Source of the DNA: Arthrobacter sp. PGP41
Lineage (GTDB): Bacteria; Actinomycetota; Actinomycetes; Actinomycetales; Micrococcaceae
DNA: 64,000 nt
Direction of reading: 5' to 3'
NCBI RefSeq assembly: GCF_002953935.1
Contig: NZ_CP026514.1
Span: forward strand, 806,001-870,000
Shown one piece after another: positions 34,880 through 44,147 of the stretch. Position numbers and translations under genes: made by a program. How positions within the stretch are numbered: position 1 is the stretch's first letter; the number at the start of each line of letters is the position of its first letter. Under the pieces are notes generated by a model. The model did no database searches, was not told where the DNA came from, and saw only the letters and a program-made list of their open reading frames with translations.

Positions 34880-35710
34880 ATGACCATTGGCCGGCACAGC
34901 GCTGTTGAACTTGACCCTTCACTTGACGACTACCAGCTTGCAGCCGCCTTGGTGCGTGAAGCCGGCCAATTGGCGCTTCTCATGCGGATGGCAGGCCTGC
35001 AGTCACAGCAGAAGACCTCCATCTCGGACGTCGTGACGGCGGCCGACCATGCAGCGGAAGCCTATGTCCTGGAGCAGCTCCAGCGCTGCCGGCCGCAGGA
35101 CGGAATCCTGGGTGAGGAAGGCGCGTCGGTGCAGGGCAGCAGCGGCCGGACCTGGGTGATTGATCCCGTGGACGGCACCTACAACTTCCTGCACGGGTCC
35201 ACCTACTGGTGCTCGGCCATCGCCCTGAAAGACCAGTCGGGCGTGGTGCTGGGCGCCATCTTCCAGCCGGAGGAGGACAAGCTCTGGCTGGGGGGACGGT
35301 CGCACCCCGCCACCCTGAACGGCGAACAGCTGACGGTTTTCCACGACAACAGGGGAGAGCGGAACGCGGCCGCCGTTGCCGAGCTTGGGGCGGCCACCTA
35401 TATCCATCCCAGCTGGCTGATGGACCCCCTCTGCGCCATGCCCTGGCATGCGGCCGCAACGTCGGCCGCCGCACTGCGGATGCTCGGCTCCGGCTCCTGC
35501 GACCTGGGCCGGGTGGCGGATGGGCAGATCGGTTGCTGGTTCCAGCACAGCTGCCCGGAATGGGACTGGCTGCCCGGCAAGGCGATTGTGCGGGCCGCCG
35601 GTGGTGCTGTGGACACCGTGCGCGTGAACGGGCTGGAATGGTTCATGGCAGGAGGCACGACGGCGGTACGCGAGTTGCGTGCCGCCCTTGAGTCAGGTTC
35701 GGTGGCCTAG
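34880..35710 (+). CDS. Inositol monophosphatase family protein
   Basis: A 276-residue Mg-dependent phosphatase. Metal-binding motifs are visible: Gly-Glu-Glu (with Gly-Ser-Val-Gln), Asp-Pro-Val-Asp-Gly-Thr-Tyr-Asn-Phe, and Trp-Asp-Trp-Leu-Pro-Gly near the C-terminus. Members hydrolyse inositol phosphate, histidinol phosphate, fructose 1,6-bisphosphate or PAP, and the sequence alone does not settle the substrate. It is far from the iol genes and stands alone. Confidence 0.9.
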   Translation: MTIGRHSAVELDPSLDDYQLAAALVREAGQLALLMRMAGLQSQQKTSISDVVTAADHAAEAYVLEQLQRCRPQDGILGEEGASVQGSSGRTWVIDPVDGTYNFLHGSTYWCSAIALKDQSGVVLGAIFQPEEDKLWLGGRSHPATLNGEQLTVFHDNRGERNAAAVAELGAATYIHPSWLMDPLCAMPWHAAATSAAALRMLGSGSCDLGRVADGQIGCWFQHSCPEWDWLPGKAIVRAAGGAVDTVRVNGLEWFMAGGTTAVRELRAALESGSVA

Positions 35711-35750
35711 GGTCCTGCCAGCCCATGCACGGCACGCACCCTCAGCGCTA

Positions 35751-35774
35751 TGTGGATAAAGCCCGTAATCCACA
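35751..35774. promoter_or_regulatory. Inverted pair of DnaA boxes upstream of pcrA
   Basis: TGTGGATAA (35751-35759) is a perfect DnaA box TTATCCACA on the minus strand, and TAATCCACA (35766-35774) matches 8 of 9 on the plus strand. They form an inverted repeat in the short pcrA upstream region. DnaA control of this helicase gene is an inference. Confidence 0.45.
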
Positions 35775-35819
35775 GCCTGGACCTGGGTGTCGGCCCCACC
35801 GCCTAGACTTGTAGGCACC

Positions 35820-38363
35820 ATGGATATGTTGTTTGACCCGTACTCTGACGGACCGTTCAAGGCCGCTTCCGCAGCGGCTTCCCGCACCAAGTCGCGCCCT
35901 GACGGCGCTACGGCGGCTGGTCCTGGCGGTTCTGCGCCCTGGGAGAACCGGCCAGGTGCGGGCCTTGCGGGCAGCAATCACGGGCCTGATGCTCAGCACG
36001 GGGAGGGGCATCGCCACGGCGATCGCAGGCCGGACGCAGCCCAGCTCCTGGAGGGGTTGAACCCGCAGCAGGAAGAAGCGGTCAAACACGTCGGGCCCGC
36101 CCTGCTGATCGTGGCCGGCGCCGGTTCGGGCAAGACCCGTGTGCTTAGCAACAGGATCGCCTACCTGATCGCCACCGGACGTGCCCACCACGGAGAAATC
36201 CTGGCCATCACCTTCACGAACAAGGCCGCGGCGGAAATGCGGGAACGCATCGAAAAGCTCGTGGGCGGACGTGCCAAGATCATGTGGATTTCCACTTTCC
36301 ATTCATCCTGCGTCCGCATCCTTCGGCAAGAGGCGGCCAACGTTGGCCTCAAGTCGAACTTCTCCATCTACGACTCCGCGGACTCGCTCCGGCTCATCAC
36401 GCAGGTATCCAAAGCCCTGGACCTGGATCCCAAGAAGTTCGCGCCCAAGGCCATCCAGCACAAGATTTCCGCCTTGAAGAACGAACTCATCGATGCTGAC
36501 TCGTACGCCTCTGCGGCGAACTACAACGATCCTTTCGAGCAGGCCGTAGCCGACGTCTTCAAGGGCTATACCCAGCGGCTGCGCCAGGCGAACGCCATGG
36601 ACTTTGACGATCTCATCGCGGAGACCGTCTACATGTTCCGGGCTTTCCCCGCACTTGCTGAGTCCTACCGCCGCCGGTTCAGGCATGTGCTTGTGGACGA
36701 ATACCAGGACACCAACCATGCCCAGTACGCCCTGGTCCGGGAAATCGTGGGGGAAGGTCCGGGCGCGTCAGAGCTGACGGTCGTGGGTGATTCCGATCAG
36801 TCCATCTACGCATTCCGTGGCGCCGACATCCGCAACATCGTGGAATTCGAAAAGGACTATCCCGAGGCCCGGACCATCAAGCTGGAGCAGAATTACCGTT
36901 CCACCCAGAACATTCTCAGCGCAGCGAACTCCGTCATCTCAAGGAATCCGAACCGTCCCGAGAAGCGGCTGTGGACTGCCGAGGGGGACGGCCACAAGAT
37001 CATCGGTTACGTGGGCGAGAACGAGCACGATGAAGCCCAGTTCATTGCCAAGGAGATCGACCGGCTCCAGGACGAAGACAACCTCCGTCCCGGCGATGTC
37101 GCCATTTTCTACCGCACCAATGCCCAGTCCCGCTCCATCGAAGACGTTCTGGTCCGCGTGGGCCTGCCCTACAAGGTGGTGGGCGGCACGCGCTTCTACG
37201 AGCGCAAGGAGATCAAGGACGCCCTCGCCTACCTGCGCGTCCTGGTCAACCCGGACGACGACGTCAACCTCCGCCGGGTGCTTAACGAACCAAAAAGGGG
37301 CATCGGCGACCGGGCCGAGGGCGCCGTAGCGGCACTGGCCCAGCGCGAGCGGACCTCCTTTATGGACGCTGCACGCCGTGCCGACCAGGCTCCGGGAATG
37401 GCGACCCGGTCCGTGAACGCCGTCCTCGGTTTCGTGAAGCTGCTGGATGACCTCGCCGAGGTGGCTGCCGGCTCCGGCGCCGCGGCGGCGTTGGAGGCTG
37501 TCCTGGAGCAGACCGGCTACCTTGCCGCGCTGCGTTCCAGTACTGACCCGCAGGACGAGTCGCGGGTGGAAAACCTGGCGGAACTCGTCGCCGTCGTCCG
37601 TGAGTACGAACAGGAGAACCCGGAAGGGTCGCTAAGCGCCTTCCTGGAGCAGGTCTCGCTGGTGGCAGACGCAGACCAGATCCCTGACGCGCCCGGAGCA
37701 GACATTGATGCCGCCGTGGCGGAAGCCAAACGGCTGGGCGTAGTCACGCTGATGACACTCCACACCGCGAAGGGCCTCGAGTTCCCGGTGGTGTTCCTGA
37801 CCGGCATGGAACACGGACTGTTCCCGCACCAACGCTCAGCCACGGACCCCAAGGAACTGGCCGAGGAACGCCGGCTTGCCTATGTAGGCCTTACCCGCGC
37901 CCGGAAGCGGCTTTATGTCACCCGGTCCGAGGTCCGCAGCATGTGGGGGCAGAGCCAGTACAACCCTGCCAGCCAGTTCCTCGAGGAGATTCCCGCCGAA
38001 CTCCTGGAGTGGAAGCGGGAAGGAACCAGCAGGCAGGGCGGCTGGGGGAGCAGCGGTTCCATTGGCTCCAGCCGCTACAGCGGATCCTTCTGGGGTGCAG
38101 GGACTGCGCGCGGCGCGTCGGCTGATGCCTCTGCGGGTTTCAATGCCGATGTTCCCGCCGCTATCGCGCGGAACAGGGTACAACCGCAAAAAGAGATTGT
38201 TGCAGTCAACGTTGGGGACAAGGTCAACCACACGAGCTTCGGCAACGGAACCGTCCTGGCGCTCGAGGGAGCGGGGGACAAGACAGTGGCCAAGGTGAAG
38301 TTCGACGTCGGCGAGAAGCGGCTGCTGCTGCGCTACGCGCCGCTGACCAAGCTCGACGCCTGA
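35820..38363 (+). CDS. pcrA: ATP-dependent DNA helicase PcrA/UvrD
   Basis: An 847-residue SF1A 3'-5' helicase for repair and replication-conflict removal. Motifs appear in order: Gly-Ala-Gly-Ser-Gly-Lys-Thr (Walker A), Thr-Phe-Thr-Asn-Lys-Ala-Ala, Asp-Glu-Tyr-Gln-Asp-Thr-Asn (motif II), Gly-Asp-Ser-Asp-Gln-Ser-Ile-Tyr (III), Gln-Asn-Tyr-Arg-Ser-Thr (IV) and Thr-Leu-His-Thr-Ala-Lys-Gly-Leu-Glu-Phe (V). The C-terminal roughly 120 residues end with the RNA-polymerase-binding Tudor-like fold typical of PcrA. The ATG at 35820 was chosen because the N-terminus Met-Asp-Met-Leu-Phe-Asp-Pro fits actinobacterial PcrA. The upstream gap is short. Confidence 0.97.
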   Translation: MDMLFDPYSDGPFKAASAAASRTKSRPDGATAAGPGGSAPWENRPGAGLAGSNHGPDAQHGEGHRHGDRRPDAAQLLEGLNPQQEEAVKHVGPALLIVAGAGSGKTRVLSNRIAYLIATGRAHHGEILAITFTNKAAAEMRERIEKLVGGRAKIMWISTFHSSCVRILRQEAANVGLKSNFSIYDSADSLRLITQVSKALDLDPKKFAPKAIQHKISALKNELIDADSYASAANYNDPFEQAVADVFKGYTQRLRQANAMDFDDLIAETVYMFRAFPALAESYRRRFRHVLVDEYQDTNHAQYALVREIVGEGPGASELTVVGDSDQSIYAFRGADIRNIVEFEKDYPEARTIKLEQNYRSTQNILSAANSVISRNPNRPEKRLWTAEGDGHKIIGYVGENEHDEAQFIAKEIDRLQDEDNLRPGDVAIFYRTNAQSRSIEDVLVRVGLPYKVVGGTRFYERKEIKDALAYLRVLVNPDDDVNLRRVLNEPKRGIGDRAEGAVAALAQRERTSFMDAARRADQAPGMATRSVNAVLGFVKLLDDLAEVAAGSGAAAALEAVLEQTGYLAALRSSTDPQDESRVENLAELVAVVREYEQENPEGSLSAFLEQVSLVADADQIPDAPGADIDAAVAEAKRLGVVTLMTLHTAKGLEFPVVFLTGMEHGLFPHQRSATDPKELAEERRLAYVGLTRARKRLYVTRSEVRSMWGQSQYNPASQFLEEIPAELLEWKREGTSRQGGWGSSGSIGSSRYSGSFWGAGTARGASADASAGFNADVPAAIARNRVQPQKEIVAVNVGDKVNHTSFGNGTVLALEGAGDKTVAKVKFDVGEKRLLLRYAPLTKLDA

Positions 38364-38366
38364 CCC

Positions 38367-39068
38367 ATGAGGCGGACGGTTGGGGGGATGCTCGCCTCCC
38401 TTTTCCTGCTGGGTGCCACAGGGTGCGCGGTGACGGTGGAAGACCGCGGGTATGTAGCACCGCCGCCGCTGCCACCAATGGAACAGCTGGCGCAGGGAGC
38501 GCTGGCTGACCCGGAGGACTACTCCGGCGGAGCTGATGGCGTTGTCTCGTTCCTCACGGAAGACCGAACCGTGGCATGTTCCCTCACGGCCGCCCGCGGG
38601 CCGCACATCAACCTTCCTTATGAGCATGACAGCTTCAGCGACAGCGAAAACAACAAACTGGCCATTGTGCCGGTGGCCCACTGCGAACTGTCCAGGTACC
38701 CCGCGCCGCAATCCGAAGACGTGGCAGACGACTGTGCGGGCACGAACCTCGGACACCTGGGCGGGGTTGCCCTGCTGACGCCTGACGCCGCAAGGTACGG
38801 CGAGTGCCGTTCCGGCGTCACACAAATGGAGGCAGCGTACGGCCCCCGGGGCAGCAAGGCAGGACCGCTGACGCAGCTGCCTGTCCTTGCGGACGGGAAA
38901 ATCCTCGAACATAACGGGCTGCGCTGCTCTGCCTACAACGGCGGTGTAGCGTGCGGAAACGTGTCCGCAGGGGTCGGATTCTTCGTGTCGCCGGATCATT
39001 ACGAACTGATCGCAGGACCAGCCGCAGGCGCCCCGCCGGCGACCGCAGGGGCCTCAAAAACCCCGTAA
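38367..39068 (+). CDS. Hypothetical exported lipoprotein
   Basis: A 233-residue protein with a signal peptide ending in Leu-Gly-Ala-Thr-Gly-Cys (lipobox, Cys20). The mature part has five further Cys residues that may form disulfides (Ala-Cys-Ser, His-Cys-Glu, Asp-Asp-Cys-Ala-Gly, Glu-Cys-Arg-Ser-Gly, and Arg-Cys-Ser-Ala-Tyr-Asn with Ala-Cys-Gly-Asn). I do not recognise a domain. It starts three bases after the pcrA stop and may be co-transcribed with it. Confidence 0.75.
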   Translation: MRRTVGGMLASLFLLGATGCAVTVEDRGYVAPPPLPPMEQLAQGALADPEDYSGGADGVVSFLTEDRTVACSLTAARGPHINLPYEHDSFSDSENNKLAIVPVAHCELSRYPAPQSEDVADDCAGTNLGHLGGVALLTPDAARYGECRSGVTQMEAAYGPRGSKAGPLTQLPVLADGKILEHNGLRCSAYNGGVACGNVSAGVGFFVSPDHYELIAGPAAGAPPATAGASKTP

Positions 39069-39081
39069 TTCCGCGGTTTTT
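39056..39081 (+). terminator. Terminator overlapping the lipoprotein stop
   Basis: AAAAACC (39056-39062) pairs with GGTTTTT (39075-39081), with a short inner CG pair, and is followed by CTACG. The stop codon lies in the loop. The small stem makes it moderate in strength. Confidence 0.5.
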
Positions 39082-39291
39082 CTACGCTTCATAGAATAGT
39101 GTCCTTACTCACATAAGGGGTAGTCTGGGACGGGCCGGTCCCTTCAAAGGACTAGAGTTCCCAATGGAGCATCACGCCGCGTGGCTCGTTTCCAACAGGC
39201 CGCCGGTGCGTGCAATTCCGCAGCCCGGTCATCGTCTTGCGATGGTGTCCGACTGTACAGAAACTACTTCGACGTAGAAGGACACTAAACC

Positions 39292-40461
39292 GTGGACCTG
39301 TTTGAATACCAGGCGCGCGATATGTTCGAGGCGCACGGTGTACCCGTGCTTGCCGGCATCGTGGCGTACACCCCAGAAGAAGCAAAGGCAGCTGCCGAGA
39401 AGATCGGCGGCGTTACTGTCGTTAAAGCACAGGTCAAGGTTGGCGGCCGCGGCAAGGCCGGCGGCGTCAAGGTGGCAAAGTCCGCGGATGAGGCACTTGA
39501 ACACGCCACCAACATCCTGGGCATGGACATCAAGGGCCACACTGTCAACAAGGTGATGATTGCCCAGGGCGCGGACATTGCCGAGGAATACTACTTCTCC
39601 GTCCTGCTGGACCGGGCCAACCGCAACTACCTGGCCATGTGCTCGGTTGAGGGCGGCATGGAAATCGAGCAGCTCGCCGTCGAACGCCCCGAGGCGCTCG
39701 CCAAGATCGCCATCGATCCCGCCGTGGGCATCGACCAGGCCAAGGCCGACGAGATCGTCGCGGCCGCCGGCTTCGCTGAGGAACTCCGTGGCAAGGTCGC
39801 CGCAGTGATCCTCAAGCTCTGGGACGTCTTCAAGAAGGAAGACGCCACCCTGGTGGAGGTCAACCCGCTCGTCAAGACCGGCGCAGGCGAGATCGTGGCC
39901 CTCGACGGCAAGGTCTCGCTGGACGAGAACGCCGAGTTCCGCCACGCAAAGCACGCCCTCCTCGCTGACAAGGATGAGGCTGACCCGCTTGAGGCCAAGG
40001 CAAAGGCGCAGGACCTCAACTACGTCAAGCTGGACGGCGAAGTGGGTATCATCGGCAACGGCGCAGGCCTTGTGATGTCCACGCTGGACGTCGTCGCCTA
40101 CGCCGGTGAAAACCACGGCAACGTGAAGCCTGCCAACTTCCTGGACATCGGTGGTGGAGCATCCGCAGAGGTCATGGCCGCCGGCCTGGACGTCATCCTC
40201 GGCGATGAGCAGGTCAAATCCGTCTTCGTGAACGTCTTCGGCGGCATCACCGCCTGTGACGCTGTAGCCAAGGGCATCGTTGGTGCACTGGCCGAACTGG
40301 GCCACTCCGCGAACAAGCCGCTGGTAGTCCGCCTTGACGGCAACAACGTTGAGGAAGGCCGCCGCATCCTGGTCGAGGCGAACCACCCGCTGGTTACCCT
40401 GGCCGCAACCATGGACGAGGGCGCCGACAAGGCAGCCGAGCTCGCCAACGCAGCTAAGTAA
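39292..40461 (+). CDS. sucC: Succinyl-CoA synthetase (ADP-forming) beta subunit
   Basis: A 389-residue ATP-grasp subunit of the TCA cycle enzyme, which makes ATP from succinyl-CoA. It starts with GTG giving Met-Asp-Leu-Phe-Glu-Tyr-Gln-Ala-Arg. The nucleotide-binding Lys in Gly-Gly-Arg-Gly-Lys-Ala-Gly-Gly-Val and the C-terminal ligase domain Gly-Gly-Ile-Thr-Ala-Cys-Asp are present. It is the first gene of the sucCD operon. The 223-base upstream gap shows one -10-like TAGAAT (39092-39097) without a clear -35 box. Confidence 0.97.
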   Translation: MDLFEYQARDMFEAHGVPVLAGIVAYTPEEAKAAAEKIGGVTVVKAQVKVGGRGKAGGVKVAKSADEALEHATNILGMDIKGHTVNKVMIAQGADIAEEYYFSVLLDRANRNYLAMCSVEGGMEIEQLAVERPEALAKIAIDPAVGIDQAKADEIVAAAGFAEELRGKVAAVILKLWDVFKKEDATLVEVNPLVKTGAGEIVALDGKVSLDENAEFRHAKHALLADKDEADPLEAKAKAQDLNYVKLDGEVGIIGNGAGLVMSTLDVVAYAGENHGNVKPANFLDIGGGASAEVMAAGLDVILGDEQVKSVFVNVFGGITACDAVAKGIVGALAELGHSANKPLVVRLDGNNVEEGRRILVEANHPLVTLAATMDEGADKAAELANAAK

Positions 40462-40472
40462 AGGGACGCACC

Positions 40473-41375
40473 ATGTCTATCTATCTGAACAAGGACTCCA
40501 AGGTCATCGTCCAGGGCATCACCGGCGGCGAAGGCACCAAGCACACCGCCCTGATGCTCAAGGCCGGCACCAACATTGTTGGCGGCGTCAACGCCCGCAA
40601 GGCCGGCACCACGGTCCTGCACGGTGAGAAGGAAATCAACGTCTACGGCACCGTCAAGGAAGCCATGGCGGAAACAGGCGCCGACGTTTCCATCGTCTTC
40701 GTGCCGCCGGCATTCACCAAGAACGCCGTTGTAGAAGCGATCGAGGCCGGCATCGGCCTGGTCGTCGTGATCACCGAAGGCGTGCCGGTCCAGGACTCTG
40801 CCGAGTTCTGGGCGCTGGCCCAGTCCAAGGTTGACGCGGACGGCAACCAGGTCACCCGCATCATCGGACCGAACTGCCCCGGCATCATCACCCCCGGCGA
40901 GGCACTGGTCGGCATTACCCCGGCCAACATCACGGGCAAGGGTCCCATCGGCCTGGTTTCCAAGTCCGGAACCCTGACCTACCAGATGATGTACGAACTG
41001 CGCGACCTCGGCTTCTCCACCGCCATCGGCATCGGCGGCGACCCCATCATCGGCACCACGCACATTGATGCCCTGGCCGCATTCGAGGCTGACCCCGAGA
41101 CCAAGGCGATCGTGATGATCGGCGAAATCGGCGGCGACGCCGAAGAGCGCGCGGCTGACTTCATCAAGGCCAACGTCACCAAGCCTGTTGTCGGCTACGT
41201 GGCCGGCTTCACCGCTCCCGAGGGCAAGACCATGGGCCACGCCGGCGCCATCGTCTCCGGTTCCGCCGGAACCGCCCAGGCCAAGAAGGAAGCCCTTGAG
41301 GCCGCTGGCGTGAAGGTCGGCAAGACGCCGTCCGAAACCGCCAAGCTGCTGCGCGAAGTCTACGCAGCGCTCTAA
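40473..41375 (+). CDS. sucD: Succinyl-CoA synthetase (ADP-forming) alpha subunit
   Basis: A 300-residue subunit with a CoA-binding N-terminal Rossmann domain ([11 protein letters not shown]) and the phosphohistidine in Met-Gly-His-Ala-Gly-Ala-Ile-Val. It lies 11 bases after sucC and closes the operon before a strong hairpin. Confidence 0.97.
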   Translation: MSIYLNKDSKVIVQGITGGEGTKHTALMLKAGTNIVGGVNARKAGTTVLHGEKEINVYGTVKEAMAETGADVSIVFVPPAFTKNAVVEAIEAGIGLVVVITEGVPVQDSAEFWALAQSKVDADGNQVTRIIGPNCPGIITPGEALVGITPANITGKGPIGLVSKSGTLTYQMMYELRDLGFSTAIGIGGDPIIGTTHIDALAAFEADPETKAIVMIGEIGGDAEERAADFIKANVTKPVVGYVAGFTAPEGKTMGHAGAIVSGSAGTAQAKKEALEAAGVKVGKTPSETAKLLREVYAAL

Positions 41376-41393
41376 CTCCTGGTAACAAACAAG

Positions 41394-41448
41394 GCGGGGT
41401 CACTCCCGGCCCGATCCATCCCCTGGATTGGGCGCGGAGTGACCCCGC
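41394..41448 (+). terminator. Terminator after sucCD
   Basis: GCGGGGTCACTCC (41394-41406) pairs perfectly with GGAGTGACCCCGC (41436-41448). The loop contains a further hairpin, CCCGATCCA with TGGATTGGG. A convergent gene follows, so it may serve both directions. Confidence 0.82.
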
Positions 41449-41526
41449 GTTGCTGTTTAACGCACGACGGCGGAAGGTCACCTTTCCAGGCGAAAGGTGA
41501 CCTCCCGTCGTCGTACTTTTGGCCCG

Positions 41527-42009
41527 TCAGACCTTGGCGCCGCTGAGGAGTTCGTCCAGCCGCTCGTAGCCCTCGCTCATGCCGCCTTCCATTCCGGACT
41601 GGGCCATCCCGTCGCGCGCCTCCTGGCTTGGGTAGACGGAGTGGCCCCGCAGGCGGCACCGTCCATTGCCGAGGTCCTCGAAGGTCATGAATTCCAGGCT
41701 CACCACGTCCGGGTAGCCGCCGAACTCAAAGGTCTGGATGGCGAATTCGTTCTCGCGGACCGTGTGGAAGATGCCCCTGAACTCGTAGGGCACCCCTTCG
41801 GGGCCGGTGTGCAGGTAGCTGTAGCTGCCGCCGGTCCGGAAATCGTAGTGGCCGATCTCCATCTTGTAGCCCCGCGGGCCCAGCCACTGGACGATCAGGT
41901 CCGGTTCCTTGTGGGCCCGGAAGACGTCCGCTGCAGGGAAATCAAACTCGCGCTCGTAGTCGATGAAGGGGACGCCCTCAGGAACGCTGAGTTTCAGGGA
42001 ATTACTCAT
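41527..42009 (-). CDS. SRPBCC/AHSA1-type protein
   Basis: A 160-residue protein of the START/Bet v1-like AHSA1 family (Asp-Tyr-Glu-Arg-Glu-Phe-Asp-Phe-Pro-Ala, Gln-Trp-Leu-Gly-Pro-Arg-Gly-Tyr-Lys, and Phe-Arg-Gly motifs). Such proteins bind hydrophobic ligands and often pair with an ArsR regulator, as here. The ATG at 42009 is preceded by AAGGAG and overlaps the ArsR gene by eight bases, so they are translationally coupled. Ligand unknown. Confidence 0.9.
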   Translation of the reverse strand: MSNSLKLSVPEGVPFIDYEREFDFPAADVFRAHKEPDLIVQWLGPRGYKMEIGHYDFRTGGSYSYLHTGPEGVPYEFRGIFHTVRENEFAIQTFEFGGYPDVVSLEFMTFEDLGNGRCRLRGHSVYPSQEARDGMAQSGMEGGMSEGYERLDELLSGAKV

Positions 42010-42367
42010 GATGACTCCTTGGAGATGGATCGCTGCTGGCCGCAGCATGTGATCTAAGTACGGCGTCGAGGCTCCGGAACTGCCCTTCGCGGACCAGCCT
42101 GTACTGGTCGATCCAGGCTGTCAGCGCCTCAAGCCGCGCCGGGTTCAGGTGGACGGGCCGGCGCTGCGCATCCCTGGTCCGGGTGACCAGTCCCGCCTGC
42201 TCGAGTACCTGGATATGTTTTGAGACCGCCTGCTTGGAGATCTCAAACGGTTCCGCCAATTCGTTCACGGTGGCCGGGCCCCGGCTGAGCCGGGCGATGA
42301 TGCTCCGCCGCACGGGATCGGCCAAGGCCATGAAGGCCGAGTCCAAGGCTGCGCTTTCGGAGTTCAT
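42002..42367 (-). CDS. ArsR-family transcriptional regulator
   Basis: A 121-residue winged-helix repressor (Leu-Ala-Asp-Pro-Val-Arg-Arg-Ser-Ile-Ile-Ala-Arg-Leu, then an HTH Ile-Ser-Lys-Gln-Ala-Val-Ser-Lys-His-Ile-Gln-Val-Leu). There is no cluster of metal-binding Cys residues, so it is probably one of the non-metal ArsR proteins that control SRPBCC genes. The ATG at 42367 follows AAGGAAGG. It most likely represses its own operon through the adjacent palindrome. Confidence 0.9.
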   Translation of the reverse strand: MNSESAALDSAFMALADPVRRSIIARLSRGPATVNELAEPFEISKQAVSKHIQVLEQAGLVTRTRDAQRRPVHLNPARLEALTAWIDQYRLVREGQFRSLDAVLRSHAAASSDPSPRSHHE

Positions 42368-42400
42368 CAGGGCCCTTCCTTGCTCAACCTTTTGTTTTAT

Positions 42401-42414
42401 CAACCTTTAGGTTG
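42401..42414. promoter_or_regulatory. Candidate ArsR operator
   Basis: CAACCT-TT-AGGTTG, a perfect 6-2-6 palindrome 34 bases before the ArsR start. A related half-site (CAACCTTTTG) lies about 10 bases away near 42385. Its position suits autorepression. Confidence 0.5.
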
Positions 42415-42487
42415 TTTAAGCCTACGCCTACTCAGGCGCTCGCACAAGCACCGCAGCTCTTGCCCTAGCTCGACGAACTTTGTTAGT

Positions 42488-42501
42488 ATGTCAGTACAAA
42501 C
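42488..42501. promoter_or_regulatory. IolR-like motif upstream of the tautomerase gene
   Basis: ATGTCAGTACAAAC occurs here and again at 43003, with a one-base variant at 56869. The core TGTCAGTACA, read as TGTACTGACA on the other strand, fits 9 of 10 positions of the corynebacterial IolR consensus as I recall it. It lies 19 bases before the tautomerase start. Confidence 0.5.
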
Positions 42502-42519
42502 TTGCATAAGGAGAGACCG

Positions 42520-42924
42520 TTGCCACTCGTTCGTATCGATGTAAACCAGGGCCGCAGCCAGGAAGACCTGCAGCAGTTGAGCAGGGGAATCCACGACGCC
42601 ATCCTTGCCGAATACGGCATTCCGGAGCGCGATTACTTCCACATCCTCACCGAGCATCCCGCCGGGCAGATCTTTGCCCAGGATGCCGGACTCGGTTTTG
42701 AGCGGACAAGCGGTGTGGTGATGATCCAGATCTTCACCCAGGGCGGACGGTCGCAGGAGGCAAAGCAGCGGCTCTTTGCTGCCGTGGCGGACAAGCTCGC
42801 CGAGGTGGGGATCGCTGGCGAGGACGTGTTCATTGGCTACGTGGAGAACACTGCCGGCGACTGGTCCTTCGGCTTTGGCCGCGCCCAGTATGTTACCGGC
42901 GAGCTTGCCGTACCCCGGAAATAG
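42520..42924 (+). CDS. Tautomerase family protein
   Basis: A 134-residue protein of the tautomerase (4-oxalocrotonate tautomerase/MIF-like) fold, built as two short beta-alpha-beta units. The TTG at 42520 is the start because GGAGAG precedes it and the next codon is Pro, which after Met removal becomes the catalytic Pro1 of the family (mature start Pro-Leu-Val-Arg-Ile-Asp-Val). It lies just before the iol operon and carries the same operator-like motif, so it may act on a keto-enol intermediate of polyol or related acid catabolism; this is inferred. Confidence 0.85.
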   Translation: MPLVRIDVNQGRSQEDLQQLSRGIHDAILAEYGIPERDYFHILTEHPAGQIFAQDAGLGFERTSGVVMIQIFTQGGRSQEAKQRLFAAVADKLAEVGIAGEDVFIGYVENTAGDWSFGFGRAQYVTGELAVPRK

Positions 42925-43002
42925 GCCGCCGACTTCGACCCGCAGGGACCCTTCCAGGCCTCCTGCGGGAGCCTAAAACCGCCGGTATGGCAAGTTGTAA
43001 AC

Positions 43003-43047
43003 ATGTCAGTACAAACCTTTGACAGGACATTAATTCTAGGGCAAAGT
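43003..43047 (+). promoter_or_regulatory. iol operon promoter with IolR-like motif
   Basis: ATGTCAGTACAAAC (43003-43016) is followed by a perfect -35 box TTGACA (43019-43024) and a weak -10 CAAAGT (43042-43047) at 17-base spacing. The core TGTCAGTACA ends five bases before the -35 box, the same geometry as at 56870. The remaining roughly 95 bases before iolC hold no other clear element. Confidence 0.55.
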
Positions 43048-43142
43048 AGTGGGTGTGACCCCGCTCATGGAGGGGCCAGTCAGGCACCGGAGCTCTAGCT
43101 GTTTGAGGTACAGAGTTCAAACTAGAAAGGTCCGCAAATACC

Positions 43143-44147
43143 GTGACCCACGAACTGCTCACCATCGGGCGCATCAGCGTTGATATCTACCCGAATGACA
43201 TTGGGGTGGACCTGGAAGACGTGACGTCCTTCGGCAAGTACCTCGGCGGATCGCCGTCGAACGTTGCGGTAGCAGCCGCCCGGCATGGCCGCCGGACCGG
43301 CGTGATTACCCGCACCGGTGACGACGCTTTCGGCAAGTACCTCCACCGGGAACTGAAGAAGTTCAACGTTGACGATACCTTCGTCACCCCGGTCAGGGAA
43401 TGGCCCACGGCGGTGACGTTCTGTGCGATCAAGCCGGCCACGGACGAGTTCCCGCTCTACTTTTACGGGCGTTTCCCTACTGCCCCGGATCTGCAGATCA
43501 AGGCCGAAGAGCTTGACCTGGACGCCATCCGCGACGCGCGGATCTTCTGGTCCACGGTGACGGGCCTGTGCCAGGAGCCGAGCCGAAGCGCGCACATTGC
43601 CGCTCATGAGGCCCGCCCGCACGCCGGGCTCAAGGACGGCCAGTTCACCATCCTGGACCTGGACTACCGGCCCATGTTCTGGGCCTCCGAAGAGGAAGCC
43701 CGGGAACAGGTCGGCCGTATCCTGCCGCACGTGACCGTGGCCATTGGCAACGACAAGGAATGCGCGGTGGCCGTTGGGGAGGGGACGCCTGATGAGCAGG
43801 CTGACCGCCTCCTGGCAGCCGGCGTTGAGATTGCCGTCGTGAAGCTTGGCGCCGAAGGCGTCATGGCGAAGACCCGCACCGAGCGTGTTGTCTCCGCACC
43901 GGTACCGGTGGAAACGGTCAACGGCCTTGGCGCCGGCGATTCCTTCGGTGGAGCCTTCTGCCACGGCCTGCTCTCAGGCTGGCCGCTGGCCCAGGTCCTG
44001 GACTACGCCAACGCTGCCGGCGCGATCGTCGCCTCCCGCCTTTCCTGCGCCGACGCGATGCCGACGCCGGAGGAAGTCACCTCGCTGCTTGCCGAACGCG
44101 GCCGCCTGGTTCCTGGTCAGTTTGCCACCGAAGGAGCAGCACTGTGA
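43143..44147 (+). CDS. iolC: 5-dehydro-2-deoxygluconokinase
   Basis: A 334-residue PfkB/ribokinase-family kinase that phosphorylates 2-deoxy-5-keto-D-gluconate in myo-inositol catabolism. The Gly-Gly-Ser-Pro-Ser-Asn-Val-Ala-Val-Ala-Ala-Ala-Arg N-terminal signature and the C-terminal Gly-Leu-Gly-Ala-Gly-Asp-Ser-Phe with catalytic Asp are intact. It starts with GTG and is the first gene of the iol operon. It overlaps the next gene by four bases (GTGA). Confidence 0.94.
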   Translation: MTHELLTIGRISVDIYPNDIGVDLEDVTSFGKYLGGSPSNVAVAAARHGRRTGVITRTGDDAFGKYLHRELKKFNVDDTFVTPVREWPTAVTFCAIKPATDEFPLYFYGRFPTAPDLQIKAEELDLDAIRDARIFWSTVTGLCQEPSRSAHIAAHEARPHAGLKDGQFTILDLDYRPMFWASEEEAREQVGRILPHVTVAIGNDKECAVAVGEGTPDEQADRLLAAGVEIAVVKLGAEGVMAKTRTERVVSAPVPVETVNGLGAGDSFGGAFCHGLLSGWPLAQVLDYANAAGAIVASRLSCADAMPTPEEVTSLLAERGRLVPGQFATEGAAL

